A stretch of 64,000 bases of DNA from Phycisphaera sp. GTDB lineage: Bacteria; Planctomycetota; Phycisphaerae; Phycisphaerales; SM1A02. Below are positions 34,488 to 43,653 of this stretch, in pieces. The stretch is from the NCBI GenBank assembly GCA_016124975.1, contig WGMP01000036.1, positions 24,067-88,066 of the forward strand, in the 5' to 3' direction. Position 1 is the stretch's first letter, and each line of letters begins with the position of its first letter. The position numbers and the translations under genes are program-made. Under the pieces are notes generated by a model. That model was not told the origin of the DNA and did not search any database. It worked only from the letters and a program-made list of their open reading frames with translations.

Positions 34488-35152
34488 ACGGACGGATCTT
34501 CTTCTACGCGGCGAACGGCGACGGCTCGATCGAATGGATCGGAAGCGCCATGATCTGGGGCCTCATCGCGCTCTCGGTCGTGAACATCGTCCTCATCGCC
34601 GCAGCGGCGATCTCGAACAGGCGCAGGGACATGCTCCCCCCCTCGGAAGCGCAGGAGCTGCGCGCGCTTCTCGCCTCGGGCAGGCGGCGCGACGCCGCGG
34701 AGCTGGCGGGCCGCGGCAGGAGCGACCTCGCGCGCATCGTCTCGCGCACGCTCGACCACGCAGACAGCGGCGCGGAGGCGATGCTGCGGGCGTCGGAGCA
34801 GGCCGCGGACGAGATTCTGTCGCATCGCCTCCGTGCGCTTGAGAAACTCAATGTCATCGGACAGGTCGCGCCGATGATCGGACTCTTCGGCACGATCTAC
34901 GGCATGATCGTGTCGTTCCAAGGGGTCGCCGCCACGGGAGGAGCCGCGGACCCGGGCATCCTCGCGGGCGGCATCGGCACCGCGCTCATCACCACCTTCT
35001 GGGGTCTTCTGATCGCGATTCCCGCGCTGAGCGCGTATGCGCTCGTGCGCAACGGTGCGATCGCCGTGTCCGACGAGACGCTCGCCGCGGTGGACGAGAT
35101 GGTGTCGCTCCTTCGACCGCGGGGCGCGGCCGATGCGGCGCAGGAGGTCTGA
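34484..35152 (+). CDS. exbB: MotA/TolQ/ExbB proton channel family protein
   Basis: 222 residues, three transmembrane helices: IGSAMIWGLIALSVVNIVLIA near the N-terminus, then NVIGQVAPMIGLFGTIYGMIVSF and GGIGTALITTFWGLLIAIPALSAY. The last two form the conserved ExbB/TolQ core. It forms the stator with ExbD for proton-driven motion of a partner. It overlaps the vWA gene by 4 bp (ATGA) and is 6 bp from the first exbD. Confidence 0.92.
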   Translation: MNGRIFFYAANGDGSIEWIGSAMIWGLIALSVVNIVLIAAAAISNRRRDMLPPSEAQELRALLASGRRRDAAELAGRGRSDLARIVSRTLDHADSGAEAMLRASEQAADEILSHRLRALEKLNVIGQVAPMIGLFGTIYGMIVSFQGVAATGGAADPGILAGGIGTALITTFWGLLIAIPALSAYALVRNGAIAVSDETLAAVDEMVSLLRPRGAADAAQEV

Positions 35153-35158
35153 ACCACG

Positions 35159-35647
35159 ATGGCGCGCGATCGACGCATCCAGCGCACCACCTCGATCGAG
35201 GCGAATCTCACGCCGATGATCGATGTCACCTTCCTGCTCGTCGTCTTCTTCGCGCTCGTGTCGGGAATCACGAGCCGCGACCAGATCGCGATGCAGCTCG
35301 CGCGCGTGCTGCCCGGCGCCGCGGCGAAGCCCGACGCAGACGCGCGGTGGGTGCTGCAGGTCGTGCCCGCCGCAGATGGGAAGGCGGACGGATATGCGCT
35401 GAACGGCGTCGTCTACTCCGCGGACGCCGATGGCGCGGAGGGCGTGGCGCGCGCGCTTGCGGAGGGCTATCGCGCGAATCCGCGTCTCGAGGTCCATCTG
35501 CGCGCAGACCGAGCCACCGAGTTCCGCTGGGTCGAGCCCGCGATGCGCGCGGCGACCACCGCGGCGCGGCTCGCGGGCGGCGATGCGCTGCCGCGGCTCA
35601 ACCTCGTCGTCGAGGAAGCAAGGAGGGCCGCGCGCGATGGCGCGTGA
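35159..35647 (+). CDS. exbD: ExbD/TolR family biopolymer transport protein (first copy)
   Basis: 162 residues. A single transmembrane helix LTPMIDVTFLLVVFFALVSG contains the essential membrane Asp (Asp22) typical of ExbD. The periplasmic domain follows (RWVLQVVPAADGKADGYALN). The 3' end overlaps the second exbD by 11 bp. Together with ExbB it should form a proton-conducting stator. Confidence 0.9.
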   Translation: MARDRRIQRTTSIEANLTPMIDVTFLLVVFFALVSGITSRDQIAMQLARVLPGAAAKPDADARWVLQVVPAADGKADGYALNGVVYSADADGAEGVARALAEGYRANPRLEVHLRADRATEFRWVEPAMRAATTAARLAGGDALPRLNLVVEEARRAARDGA

Positions 35648-36155
35648 AGAGCGCGACCACCGCTCACGCATGCGCGACCCGCGCCAGCGCGCGCGCGCGG
35701 CGCTGTCGATCACGCCGCTCATCGACGTCGTGTTCCAGCTGTTGATCTACTTCCTGCTGACGGCGGGATTCGCGGTAAACGAGCGCCACCTGCGCACGGA
35801 GCACGCCGCGGAGGCGCCGAACGCGGCGCGCGCGCAGCTTTTGCTCGAGGAGGAGCCGCTGCGGATCTCGGTCGCCCGCGCTGCGGATGGCGCGGCGATC
35901 TCGGTCGACGGCGCGCTCGGGCTCGCGCGCGCGCGCGGCGCGGAGAGGCCCGAAGACCTCGCTGCGCTCGCGCGCTTCCTTGACGGCGCGCTTCTCGTCG
36001 CGGGCGAGCGTGGACGCGAGGGCGGCGCGCTCACGGCAGACCATCCCGTGCGCATCCTCGCCGACGGAGATGTGCCGTGGGAGGAAGTCGTGCGTGTCTT
36101 CAACACCGTCGTCGGAGCGGGCTATCGCTCGGTCGCGTTCGGAGGCGCGAGATGA
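35637..36155 (+). CDS. exbD: ExbD/TolR family biopolymer transport protein (second copy)
   Basis: 172 residues. The helix SITPLIDVVFQLLIYFLLTAG has the key Asp at residue 30. The periplasmic domain ends with VRILADGDVPWEEVVRVFNTV, the classical ExbD end motif. Two different ExbD copies could form a heterodimer on one ExbB ring. The stop overlaps the next start (ATGA at 36152). Confidence 0.9.
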   Translation: MAREERDHRSRMRDPRQRARAALSITPLIDVVFQLLIYFLLTAGFAVNERHLRTEHAAEAPNAARAQLLLEEEPLRISVARAADGAAISVDGALGLARARGAERPEDLAALARFLDGALLVAGERGREGGALTADHPVRILADGDVPWEEVVRVFNTVVGAGYRSVAFGGAR

Positions 36156-38611
36156 GGTGCGACCAGCCTTCGCTGCGCGGGTGCGCGTCGGTCGCGTGCG
36201 TGGCGATTGCCCTTGCGGGAATCGCGGTGCCGACCGCGATGGCTGCGCACGCCGCGCCGCACGCCGCGCTGCAGGCGGCGGACGAACTCGTCGGAGACTT
36301 CCGTGCGATCCGCGCCGCGGAGGCCGCGATGGATCGGGCGCGCATCGAGGAGATCCTGCGGCTTGCGGACGGCAAGCGTCGAGGAGAGCCGCGCGGCCTC
36401 GTCGCGGCGCGCGCGTGGAACGCGCTCCAGGCGGTCGAACTCCGACGCGCCGCGACCACGGCCGCGGCGCTCGTGGCGGCGGAGGACACGATCGAGTCTT
36501 CGCGCGACGCGCTGATCGAGAGCCTGCGCGGCGGCGGCCTCGACGCAGCGCGGGCGCTGCAGGCCGAGCTCGTCCTTGAGTCGGCGGAGGATCTCCTGCT
36601 GCGGCGGCTCGCGGCGCCCGCGACGGACGCGATGCTTGCGGTTGGCCTCCCCCTGGAGGCGGAGCTTGTCGCAGCGACCCGCGTGTCGGCGGCGGTGCGC
36701 GCGCGGCTCGTCGATGGCGCGCTCGCGGAGCCAGGCGACGCGTCGCGCTCGTTCCGCGTGCGCGTCCTTCGCGGGCTTTCGGCGCTGCTTGAGCATGATC
36801 TTGCGCGCCTCGCGCAGAAGGAGGACGCGGCGCGGCCCGCGGGCGATGCCCGCGCGCGGGCGCTCGCCGCGCTCGACGAGGCGGCGGCGTCGGGTGTCGA
36901 GGCGCCGCAGGCGCTGAGGGATGTGCTTGCGCTCGCGCAGGCGAGGTCGTCGAGCGACCCCGTGCGACGCGCAGCGCTTCTTCAGACCGCGGCCGAAAGC
37001 GACGACGACGCAACGGCACTCGTCGCGAAGATCGAGGCGTGGCGCGACGCGGGGCTTTCCGGCGACGCGCCGCGCGCGGGCGCGGGCGCCGAGCTCCTCG
37101 CGCAGCTTTCGCTCGCCGCAGAGGTGCGCGCGCGCGCCGAGGCGGGCGAGGGCGCGGCATCCATCGCGGCTGCGACCGAGCGCTGGATCGACCGCGCCGG
37201 GCGTGGCTCGACCGAGGCGGCGGCGCAGCGCATCGCGGCGGTGCTCGCGACGATTCCCGTCGACGAGACGACTTCGCCCACGCTGGTCGCGCTCCGCGTA
37301 CTCCTGCCGGCGGGGCGATCGCCCGCGCCGCCGCGCGAGGCGCTGCTCGCCGCGGCGCGCGACGCACGCGTCGGGCCTGTGGTTGCGATCCGCGTCGCAG
37401 AGGCGCTTCTCCGCGCGGGCGATGCGGATGGCGCGGCGTCGCTCATCCTCGCATCGATCGAGCGGTTCGACGAGCTGCCCGCCGCGCGCGGAGCGCTTGA
37501 GATCGCGCTCGAGGTGCGACGCCTGCGCGCGTTGTCCGCGGTCTCTGTGCGCATGGCTGCAGCGGACGGCGCGATCACGCAAGAGGACGCGGCGCTCGCG
37601 GACGCCTTGCGGATTGCCTCGAGCCGCTTCGCGCGCGATGCGGCAGCGCCGTCCTGGCGGCTCGAGCGCGCGCTCCTCGGGGCAGAAGAGGCTTCAGGTG
37701 GGACAGCGCCCTCCGAAGCCGCGGACGCAGCGCCTCCGTGGCTCGTGCGCGCGCTTGGCGCGCAAGAGGAGATCCGCGCCGCGGACGCAGCGCGTGCGCG
37801 CGGCGACATGCAGGTCGCCTTCGCGAGGCTCGACGGGGCGCTCGCCCTGCTCGCGCCGGCTGCGGATTCCGTCGCCGCGCACACGCACGCGGAGCGTCGT
37901 GTCGCGCTGCGCGCGGCGTGGCGATGGCTCGAGCTCGCGGCCTCCGACGATGCCCCGCGCGATGCGACGACGGAGGCGCCCGCCGCGCTCGCCCTGCTTG
38001 CGACTGCGTCGCCCGCGGTCGGTGCGCACGCGCGCGCCGTTCTTCCCGCGTTGACTGATCGGGCTGCGCTCGTCCTCGACCTCTTTCCATCGCGAGAGGC
38101 CGCTGCGCCCCTCGAGGCAACGCTTCGTTTGCTCGCAAGACTCGCGGCCGCGACCGCGCACGACGGCGGCGACGACCGCGTGTGCGCGGCGGCGCGCGCG
38201 ATCGCGGATCTCCTCGCGGGCGAGCACGCGGCGGCCGAGGAAACCGCGCGTGCGGCGCTCGTGCGCACGGCGGACGACCGCGCGCTCCTCTGGGCGCTCG
38301 CGGAGTCGCTGCGACGCGCGGGCACCCGCGAGTCGCTCGACGAGTCGTTCACGCGCTTCCGCGCGCTTGCGCCCGTTGCACGGGAAGACCGCGACACTTG
38401 GTGGTGGCGCGGACAGCTCGGGCAGCTCGAGGTGCTCGCCGCGTCGATCGGCGAGCGGCAGGCGTCGCGCGCGGATATCGTCGCGCGCGTGAACCAGCTC
38501 TCCACGCTCGACCCGGCGCTCGGCGGCGGCGCACTCCGCGCTCGCTTCGAGAAGGTGCGCATGCGTGCGGAGGAACCGCGACAGGGCCAATCGACGGGAG
38601 AGTCCCCATGA
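36152..38611 (+). CDS. Large exported Ala-rich helical (TPR-like) protein of the vWA/ExbBD operon
   Basis: 819 residues from ATG 36152. The signal peptide ASVACVAIALAGIAVPTAMA is followed by an almost entirely alpha-helical, Ala/Arg/Asp-rich chain with irregular TPR-like repeats (for example AARAWNALQAVELRRA and DREALLWALAESLRRAG-like segments near the end). I cannot assign a family. By position, it may be the periplasmic partner moved or sensed by the vWA/ExbBD machine. It overlaps both neighbours by 4 bp. Confidence 0.72.
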   Translation: MRCDQPSLRGCASVACVAIALAGIAVPTAMAAHAAPHAALQAADELVGDFRAIRAAEAAMDRARIEEILRLADGKRRGEPRGLVAARAWNALQAVELRRAATTAAALVAAEDTIESSRDALIESLRGGGLDAARALQAELVLESAEDLLLRRLAAPATDAMLAVGLPLEAELVAATRVSAAVRARLVDGALAEPGDASRSFRVRVLRGLSALLEHDLARLAQKEDAARPAGDARARALAALDEAAASGVEAPQALRDVLALAQARSSSDPVRRAALLQTAAESDDDATALVAKIEAWRDAGLSGDAPRAGAGAELLAQLSLAAEVRARAEAGEGAASIAAATERWIDRAGRGSTEAAAQRIAAVLATIPVDETTSPTLVALRVLLPAGRSPAPPREALLAAARDARVGPVVAIRVAEALLRAGDADGAASLILASIERFDELPAARGALEIALEVRRLRALSAVSVRMAAADGAITQEDAALADALRIASSRFARDAAAPSWRLERALLGAEEASGGTAPSEAADAAPPWLVRALGAQEEIRAADAARARGDMQVAFARLDGALALLAPAADSVAAHTHAERRVALRAAWRWLELAASDDAPRDATTEAPAALALLATASPAVGAHARAVLPALTDRAALVLDLFPSREAAAPLEATLRLLARLAAATAHDGGDDRVCAAARAIADLLAGEHAAAEETARAALVRTADDRALLWALAESLRRAGTRESLDESFTRFRALAPVAREDRDTWWWRGQLGQLEVLAASIGERQASRADIVARVNQLSTLDPALGGGALRARFEKVRMRAEEPRQGQSTGESP

Positions 38612-39462
38612 CCGACCAGGATCCGAGGAGCCCGCGCGACAACGGCGTCGACACCAGCGCGGACCGCGACCGCATCGACCGCTTCGAGGCGGCCTACAAC
38701 CGCATCGACCGCGAGATGCAGCGGCTGCTGAACAACGCGCGCGAAGGCCATCGACGCGGGTTCGCCTCGAGCGTGCGGCAGGTCTGCTCCGAGCGGCGGC
38801 ATTTCGGGCGCCACCTCGACTTTCTTCTCGAGGCAGGAGAGCTCCGCAACGCGCTCGTCCACAACCGTTTCGGACACTCGGAGTACATCGCGGTCCCGAC
38901 CGCCGCGACCGTCACGCAGCTCGAGCGGATCGACGAGGAGCTGCGCAAGCCCGTGCAGCTGCGCGCACTCGCCGCGCGCGAGGTCGTGACGGTGTCGATC
39001 GACGACCGCGTCGGCCATGTGCTCGCGCTCGTGCGCGACAAGGGCTTCGTGCGGTTTCCCGTCACGCGCGACGGCAGGATCGTCGCGCTGCTCACGGCGA
39101 GCGGCGTCCTCCGCTGGGTCGCCTCGCACGACATCGAGGCGTGCGCCGTCTCGGTCGACGGTGCAGTTCCACGCGCGCCCGCGGGTGCGCTCGATGAGCC
39201 GGGCCCCACGCGTGGCGGCGAAGGCGAGCGGATCATCTGCACGATCGCGGGCGTCCGCGTTGGAGAGGTGCTCGCGCGCGACCACCGCCGCGACGAGTTC
39301 GCGATCGTTCCGCGCGACGCCACCGCAGATGCGGCGCTCTCGCGTTGGACGCACAACCCGCGTCTCGAGGCGATCATCGTGACGGAGAACGGCAAGCCCG
39401 ACGAGAAGCCACTCGGGATCGCCACGGCGACGGACCTCATCAAGCTGCTCGATGCGCGATGA
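38608..39462 (+). CDS. CBS-domain protein with an N-terminal HEPN-like RNxxxH motif
   Basis: 284 residues. The first 95 are helical and contain GELRNALVHNRFGHSEY, where Arg80-Asn81...His85 fits the R-x4-H motif of HEPN domains, known as RNases or nucleotide-binding modules. Two CBS repeats follow: VVTVSIDDRVGHVLALVRDKGFVRFPV and VGEVLARDH...IVPRDATADAALSRW, with the ending KPLGIATATDLIKLL. CBS pairs sense adenosine nucleotides. The start codon overlaps the preceding stop (ATGA), so it belongs to the vWA/ExbBD operon as its last gene. A fused sensor-effector is inferred. Confidence 0.78.
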   Translation: MTDQDPRSPRDNGVDTSADRDRIDRFEAAYNRIDREMQRLLNNAREGHRRGFASSVRQVCSERRHFGRHLDFLLEAGELRNALVHNRFGHSEYIAVPTAATVTQLERIDEELRKPVQLRALAAREVVTVSIDDRVGHVLALVRDKGFVRFPVTRDGRIVALLTASGVLRWVASHDIEACAVSVDGAVPRAPAGALDEPGPTRGGEGERIICTIAGVRVGEVLARDHRRDEFAIVPRDATADAALSRWTHNPRLEAIIVTENGKPDEKPLGIATATDLIKLLDAR

Positions 39463-39498
39463 TGAGCGGTCGCGGCTGCGGCGGCTTCCTTTGGCGTG
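39463..39498 (+). repeat. Family B hairpin repeat behind the CBS gene
   Basis: TGAGCGGTCGCGGCTGCGGC followed by GGCTTCCTTTGG starts right at the stop codon. One stem position (G instead of C) is mismatched compared with the other copies. Confidence 0.7.
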
Positions 39499-39503
39499 GA
39501 TGG

Positions 39504-39732
39504 CACGCGTCGGAGTCCCCACACATGATTGTCGTGTCGGACGATTCAATCCGTCGGAGTCCCCAACCAAGTGTGCCAGCAGACTTCAGTCTGCTGAACG
39601 ACAGCCGTCGGAGTCGAAGGCTGGCCTCATCCGTGCCGCATGCTGAAGCATGCGGGCACCCCTGATTTTCGTGTCGGGCGATTCAATCCGTCGGAGTCCC
39701 CACACATGATTGTCGTGTCGGACGATTCAAGC
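39504..39732. repeat. Family A hairpin repeat cluster
   Basis: Two hairpins with conserved flanks: an inverted one with arms CAGCAGAC/GTCTGCTG (39577-39597) and a forward one GCATGC-TGAA-GCATGC before GGGCACCC (39637-39661). GTCGGAGTCCCCACACATGA with GTCGTGTCGGACGATTCAA occurs at both ends, so the cluster is bounded by direct repeats of about 40 bp (39509-39548 and 39691-39730). Confidence 0.85.
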
Positions 39733-39755
39733 CGAACAGCCTTCACGCTGCGCCG

Positions 39756-40907
39756 TCAGCCGAAGCGGTCGCGGATCCTGTCGCGCAGGTCGTCGAGCTT
39801 CGACAGCCTGTCGCGCTTCTCTCCGTCGAAGAGGCCGAGCTGCCCCGGCGCGTCGGTCACCTTGCTCGCGGAGAATCCGCACAGGCGCACCGCGCGCCAC
39901 TCGCGCCGCGCGAAGCTCGCCAGCAGTTCGCGTGCGTGCTGCCGAAGCTCGTGCGTATGGTCGGTCGGCGTCGCAAGCGTGCGCGCGTGCGAGTGCGTCT
40001 CGAAGTCGCTGAACCGGATCTTGATCTCGACCGTCTGCGCGAAGAGCCCCTTCGCGCGCAGCCGGCGCCCCACCTCGTCCGCCTGAGCCACGAGCTTCGC
40101 CTCGATCTCGGCGCGCTCGACGATGTCCTCCGGAAAGGTCTCCTCCTCGCCGACCGACTTCGAGGCGCGCCCCGTCTCGACGGGACGGTCGTCGAGGCCA
40201 TGTGCAAGCCGCCACCAGTGCGCGCCCGACTCGGCGAAGTCCGCGATCAGCTGCCGCTCGCCCGCGCGCTGGATGTCGCCGAAGGTGCGATAGCCCCGCG
40301 CATGCAGCGAGCGCGCCGTCACGGGGCCGACGCCCCACATGCGCTCGACCTTGAGCGGCGCGAGCCGCGCGGCCAGCGCATCGGGCTCGCGCGCGAGGTC
40401 GAAGTCGAGGTCGACGAGCGCATCGGGCTTCTCGAGGTCGCTTGCGATCTTCGCGACGAACTTGTTGGGCGCAATACCGACCGAGCAAGTCAGCCGCAGC
40501 TCGCCGCGCACGGCCGCGCGGATCTCCTCCGCGATCCTGCGCGCGCTCCTGAAGAGCGCGAGCGAGGCCGTGACATCGATGAACGCCTCGTCGAGCGAGA
40601 GCGGCTCGATCTCGGGCGAGAAGCGCTCGAAGATCGCGCGGATCGCGCGCGAGGCCTCCGTGTACTTCGCGAAGTCGGGCCTGACGACCGCTGCGTGCGG
40701 GCAGAGGCGCATCGCCTGCGACATCGGCATCGCGCTGCGACAGCCGAAGACGCGCGCCTCGTAGCTGGCGGCGCACACGACGCCGCGCCCCTCGCGGCCA
40801 CCGACGAGGACGGGCTTCCCGCGCAGCCGCGCGTCGTCGCGCTGCTCCACCGACGCGTAGAACGCGTCCATGTCGACATGCAGGACCGTGCGCCGCGCCG
40901 CCTGCAT
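39756..40907 (-). CDS. dinB: DNA polymerase IV (Y family translesion polymerase)
   Basis: 383 residues. N-terminal catalytic motifs: HVDMDAFYASVEQRDD (residues 10-25) and PLSLDEAFIDVTASLALF, holding the metal-binding acidic residues. Then SVGIAPNKFVAKIASDLEKP, and the helix-hairpin-helix VERMWGVGPVTARSLHARGY. The little-finger domain ends with LCGFSASKVTDAPGQLGLFDGEKRDRL. No C-terminal beta-clamp motif other than QLGLF is seen. It copies past damaged bases. Family A repeats lie just after its stop codon. Confidence 0.95.
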   Translation of the reverse strand: MQAARRTVLHVDMDAFYASVEQRDDARLRGKPVLVGGREGRGVVCAASYEARVFGCRSAMPMSQAMRLCPHAAVVRPDFAKYTEASRAIRAIFERFSPEIEPLSLDEAFIDVTASLALFRSARRIAEEIRAAVRGELRLTCSVGIAPNKFVAKIASDLEKPDALVDLDFDLAREPDALAARLAPLKVERMWGVGPVTARSLHARGYRTFGDIQRAGERQLIADFAESGAHWWRLAHGLDDRPVETGRASKSVGEEETFPEDIVERAEIEAKLVAQADEVGRRLRAKGLFAQTVEIKIRFSDFETHSHARTLATPTDHTHELRQHARELLASFARREWRAVRLCGFSASKVTDAPGQLGLFDGEKRDRLSKLDDLRDRIRDRFG

Positions 40908-40913
40908 CGCGCG

Positions 40914-41969
40914 CTACCGAGCGGTGCCCGCCTCGGTGTCCCAGACGAAGAGCGCGTCGGGGTCGGGCAGCTTGCCGGCGGCGTCGGGCTTCAGGTCGCC
41001 GAGCTCTGCGAGCTGGTCAAGCAGGAGCTGCCACTTCTCGCGCCGCATTCCGCCGAGGCCGATCCGCCTGGTCTCGTCGTTCTCGATGAGCTTGCGCTGC
41101 CGCTCGGCGCCGATGTGCATCGCCTCCGCGCTCATCCCCGCGTTCAGGCGCGCCATGGTCTCGTTGAACGGCTTCGGATTGTCGAGGTAGGCGCGCCAGC
41201 CCTCGGCGCTGGCGCGCACGAGCGCGATGCACGCGTCGCGGTTCTCGTCGAGATAGGACCGTCGCGTGACGAGGATGGCGTTGTAGGGGTCGAACCCGCT
41301 CTCGCCGATCATGAAGACGCGCGTCTTGACGCCCTGCAGCCCGAGCGTGACGGGCTCGGACACCACGAAGCACTGCTGCGCCATCTTCGGATCTCCCGCG
41401 AACTGCGCGAGGTTCGCGGAGTAGGGCACGACGGTCAGGTCGCCGCCCGGGAACTCCTTCGAGAGCCAGCGGAAGTCGGCGAGCCCCTGCTCGATCGACA
41501 CGGTCGAGTCGCTCTGCCACAGCTCCGCGAGCGACTGGAACGGAGACGACTCGTGCACCATCACGCCCATGGGGTTGCCCTGGTAGACCGCGTAGAGCGC
41601 GACGAGGTCGCCGCCCTTTGCGTTCAGCTCGACGAGCTGCGGCGCGGAGACGATGGCGAAGTCGACCTTGCCCGACGCGACGAGCTGCGGCGCGGGAACG
41701 CCCGGCCCGCCCTGGACGAGCTCGACCTCGAGGCCGTGCTTCGCGAAGAGCCCGTTCTGCTCAGCGGCGTAGAACCCGCCGAACTCGGGCTCGGCGACCC
41801 AGTTGAGCTGGAGCTTCACGCGCGCGAGGTCGTCTGCGCCTGAGCCGCCCTGCGCGAGCTCCGTGGTGACGCTCGAGGGCTTCGGTCCGTCGCATGCCGC
41901 GAGGAACGCCGCGGCAAGCGCCGCAGCGAGACCCGCAGCCCATGGAGAGAGGGCTCGGTTCGTATGCAT
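40914..41969 (-). CDS. ABC transporter substrate-binding lipoprotein, NMT1/THI5-like
   Basis: 351 residues. Signal peptide with lipobox FLAAC. The mature start KLQLNWVAEPEFGGFYAAEQNGLF and HGLEVELVQGGPGVPAPQLVASGKVDFAIVSAPQL is the NMT1/THI5-like pattern (thiamine-pyrimidine, riboflavin, nitrate or sulfonate binding). It is divergent from its ATPase and permease genes, with only 29 bp between start codons. No TPP or FMN riboswitch motif is visible, so the solute (a pyrimidine, flavin or organosulfur compound) is not determined. Confidence 0.87.
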   Translation of the reverse strand: MHTNRALSPWAAGLAAALAAAFLAACDGPKPSSVTTELAQGGSGADDLARVKLQLNWVAEPEFGGFYAAEQNGLFAKHGLEVELVQGGPGVPAPQLVASGKVDFAIVSAPQLVELNAKGGDLVALYAVYQGNPMGVMVHESSPFQSLAELWQSDSTVSIEQGLADFRWLSKEFPGGDLTVVPYSANLAQFAGDPKMAQQCFVVSEPVTLGLQGVKTRVFMIGESGFDPYNAILVTRRSYLDENRDACIALVRASAEGWRAYLDNPKPFNETMARLNAGMSAEAMHIGAERQRKLIENDETRRIGLGGMRREKWQLLLDQLAELGDLKPDAAGKLPDPDALFVWDTEAGTAR

Positions 41970-41998
41970 GGAGAGAGTGTAAGGTGCGCGTCCGACGC

Positions 41999-42760
41999 AT
42001 GTCAGATGCACCCGCACCAGCAGCAATCGCGCTCCGCGAGGTCTCGCGCCGATTCGGCGCGGTGCACGCGGTCGACCGCGTGTCGCTCGCGTTTGCGCGC
42101 GGCTCGTTCACGGCGCTCGTGGGGCCGTCCGGGTGCGGCAAGACCACGATCCTGCGGCTCGCGTCTGGGCTCGACGCGCCCGACGAGGGAGCGTGCGCGC
42201 GCGGCGGCGGCGAGAGCAGGACAGGCTTCCTCTTCCAGGAGCCGCGGCTCCTCGCGTGGCGCACCGTGCGCGAGAACGTGGCGCTGCCGCTCGAGCTCGC
42301 GGGCGTGGCGCGCGCGGAGCGGCTTGCGCGCGCCGACGCTGCGCTCGCGCTCGTGCGGCTCGCCGACGCCGCGGAGCGGTTTCCGCACCAGCTCTCGGGC
42401 GGCATGAAGATGCGTGCCTCGCTTGCGCGCGCGCTCGTCACGCGTCCGACGGAGCTCTTCCTCGACGAACCGTTCGGCGCGCTCGACGAGGTCACCCGGC
42501 ACGATCTCGACATGGAGCTCCGCGCGCTCTGGGAACGCGAGCGCTTCACGGCCGTGCTCGTGACGCACTCGCTGCCCGAGGCCGCGTTCCTTGCGCAGCG
42601 CATGGTCGTCTTCTCACCGCGGCCTGCGCGCGTGGTGGCCGACATCGCCGCACCCGAGGGCACGCGCGACGCGCGGTTCTGGACATGCGACGCGCTCGCC
42701 GCCGCGGTCCGCGCGGGAAGCGACGCCATGCTGCGCGCGATCGAGGAGGCGCGGCGATGA
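41999..42760 (+). CDS. ABC importer ATP-binding protein (SsuB/TauB/ThiZ-like)
   Basis: 253 residues. Walker A GPSGCGKTT, Q-loop FLFQEPRLLAWRTVRENV, signature LSGGMKMRASLARALV, Walker B LFLDEPFGALDEVTRHDLD and H-loop LVTHSLPEAAFLAQR. The LLPW-like Q-loop and EAAFL ending match nitrate/sulfonate/taurine-type importers. Start ATG 41999. Four-base overlap (ATGA) with the permease gene. Confidence 0.93.
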   Translation: MSDAPAPAAIALREVSRRFGAVHAVDRVSLAFARGSFTALVGPSGCGKTTILRLASGLDAPDEGACARGGGESRTGFLFQEPRLLAWRTVRENVALPLELAGVARAERLARADAALALVRLADAAERFPHQLSGGMKMRASLARALVTRPTELFLDEPFGALDEVTRHDLDMELRALWERERFTAVLVTHSLPEAAFLAQRMVVFSPRPARVVADIAAPEGTRDARFWTCDALAAAVRAGSDAMLRAIEEARR

Positions 42761-43554
42761 GCGCGCGCCTGCCAGCCCATCCGTCGCGGGGCGCGTCGCG
42801 CACGCTCTCGGTCGTGGGCCCGATCGTCGCCGTCGCGCTCGCGATCCTCGCGTGGAGCGCCATCAAGTGGGCGCTCGACCTCAAGGACTTCGTGCTTCCC
42901 TCGCCGCTCGGCGTCGCGCGCGCCTTCCTTGACGACCCGGCGCCCTTCCTGCGCGGCGCGCTGCAGTCGGCGGGCAGCGCGCTCCTCGGCTTTGCGATCG
43001 CAGCCGCGGGCGGAGTGCTCCTCGGAAGCACGATCTCGCTCTCCCGCACGGTCGAGCGCAGCGTCTACCCGCTGACGCTCCTCTTCCAGATGGTGCCGCT
43101 CGTCGCGATCGCGCCGCTCCTCGTCCTCTGGTTCGGCTACGGCCGCCCCGCCATCGTCGCAAGCGCCGCGATCGTGGCGATCTTCCCCGTCATCGCAAGC
43201 ACGGTCTCGGGTCTCGCCTCGCGCGACCCGAACCTCGACGAGCTCTTCCGCGTGCTCGGCGCGGGCCGCCTCGCGATCTGGTGGAAGCTGGCGCTTCCCT
43301 CCGCGGTCCCGTCGATCGTGACGGGGCTCAAGATCGCGGCGGGCCTCGCGACGATCGGCACGATCTGCGGCGAGTTCCTCGCGGGAACGGGCGGCGAGAA
43401 CGCGCCGCTCGGCGTGATGATCACGACCGCGCTGCGCAACTTCCAGACCGAGCGCGTCTTCGTGAGCGTGCTGCTCGCGGCGGGCGTCGGGTTCGCGGTC
43501 TTCGGTTGCGTCGCGCTCGCGAGCCGACTCGTGCTCACGCGCTGGATGCGCTGA
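42757..43554 (+). CDS. ABC importer permease (SsuC/TauC/ThiX-like)
   Basis: 265 residues, six transmembrane helices. It has the EAA-type loop HPNLDEL-like segment RDPNLDELFRVLGAGRLAIW with ALPSAVPSIVTGLKIAAGLA, typical of the BPD permease family. VLPSPLGVARAFLDD is the usual N-terminal feature of nitrate/sulfonate permeases. With 41999 and the divergent 40914 gene it makes a complete importer. Confidence 0.93.
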   Translation: MSARLPAHPSRGASRTLSVVGPIVAVALAILAWSAIKWALDLKDFVLPSPLGVARAFLDDPAPFLRGALQSAGSALLGFAIAAAGGVLLGSTISLSRTVERSVYPLTLLFQMVPLVAIAPLLVLWFGYGRPAIVASAAIVAIFPVIASTVSGLASRDPNLDELFRVLGAGRLAIWWKLALPSAVPSIVTGLKIAAGLATIGTICGEFLAGTGGENAPLGVMITTALRNFQTERVFVSVLLAAGVGFAVFGCVALASRLVLTRWMR

Positions 43555-43653
43555 GCGCGCGTCGCCGCCCGCAGCGCCGCGCGCATACACTGCGCCCCCC
43601 GAGGACTCGGCCGCAACGGCCGCGTCCGATCGAGACGACGAGGGAGCCCGCGC

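Noticed and set aside
41970..41998. TPP or FMN riboswitch controlling the NMT1/THI5-like importer
   Set aside because: Only 29 bp separate the divergent starts and none of the conserved riboswitch boxes is visible.
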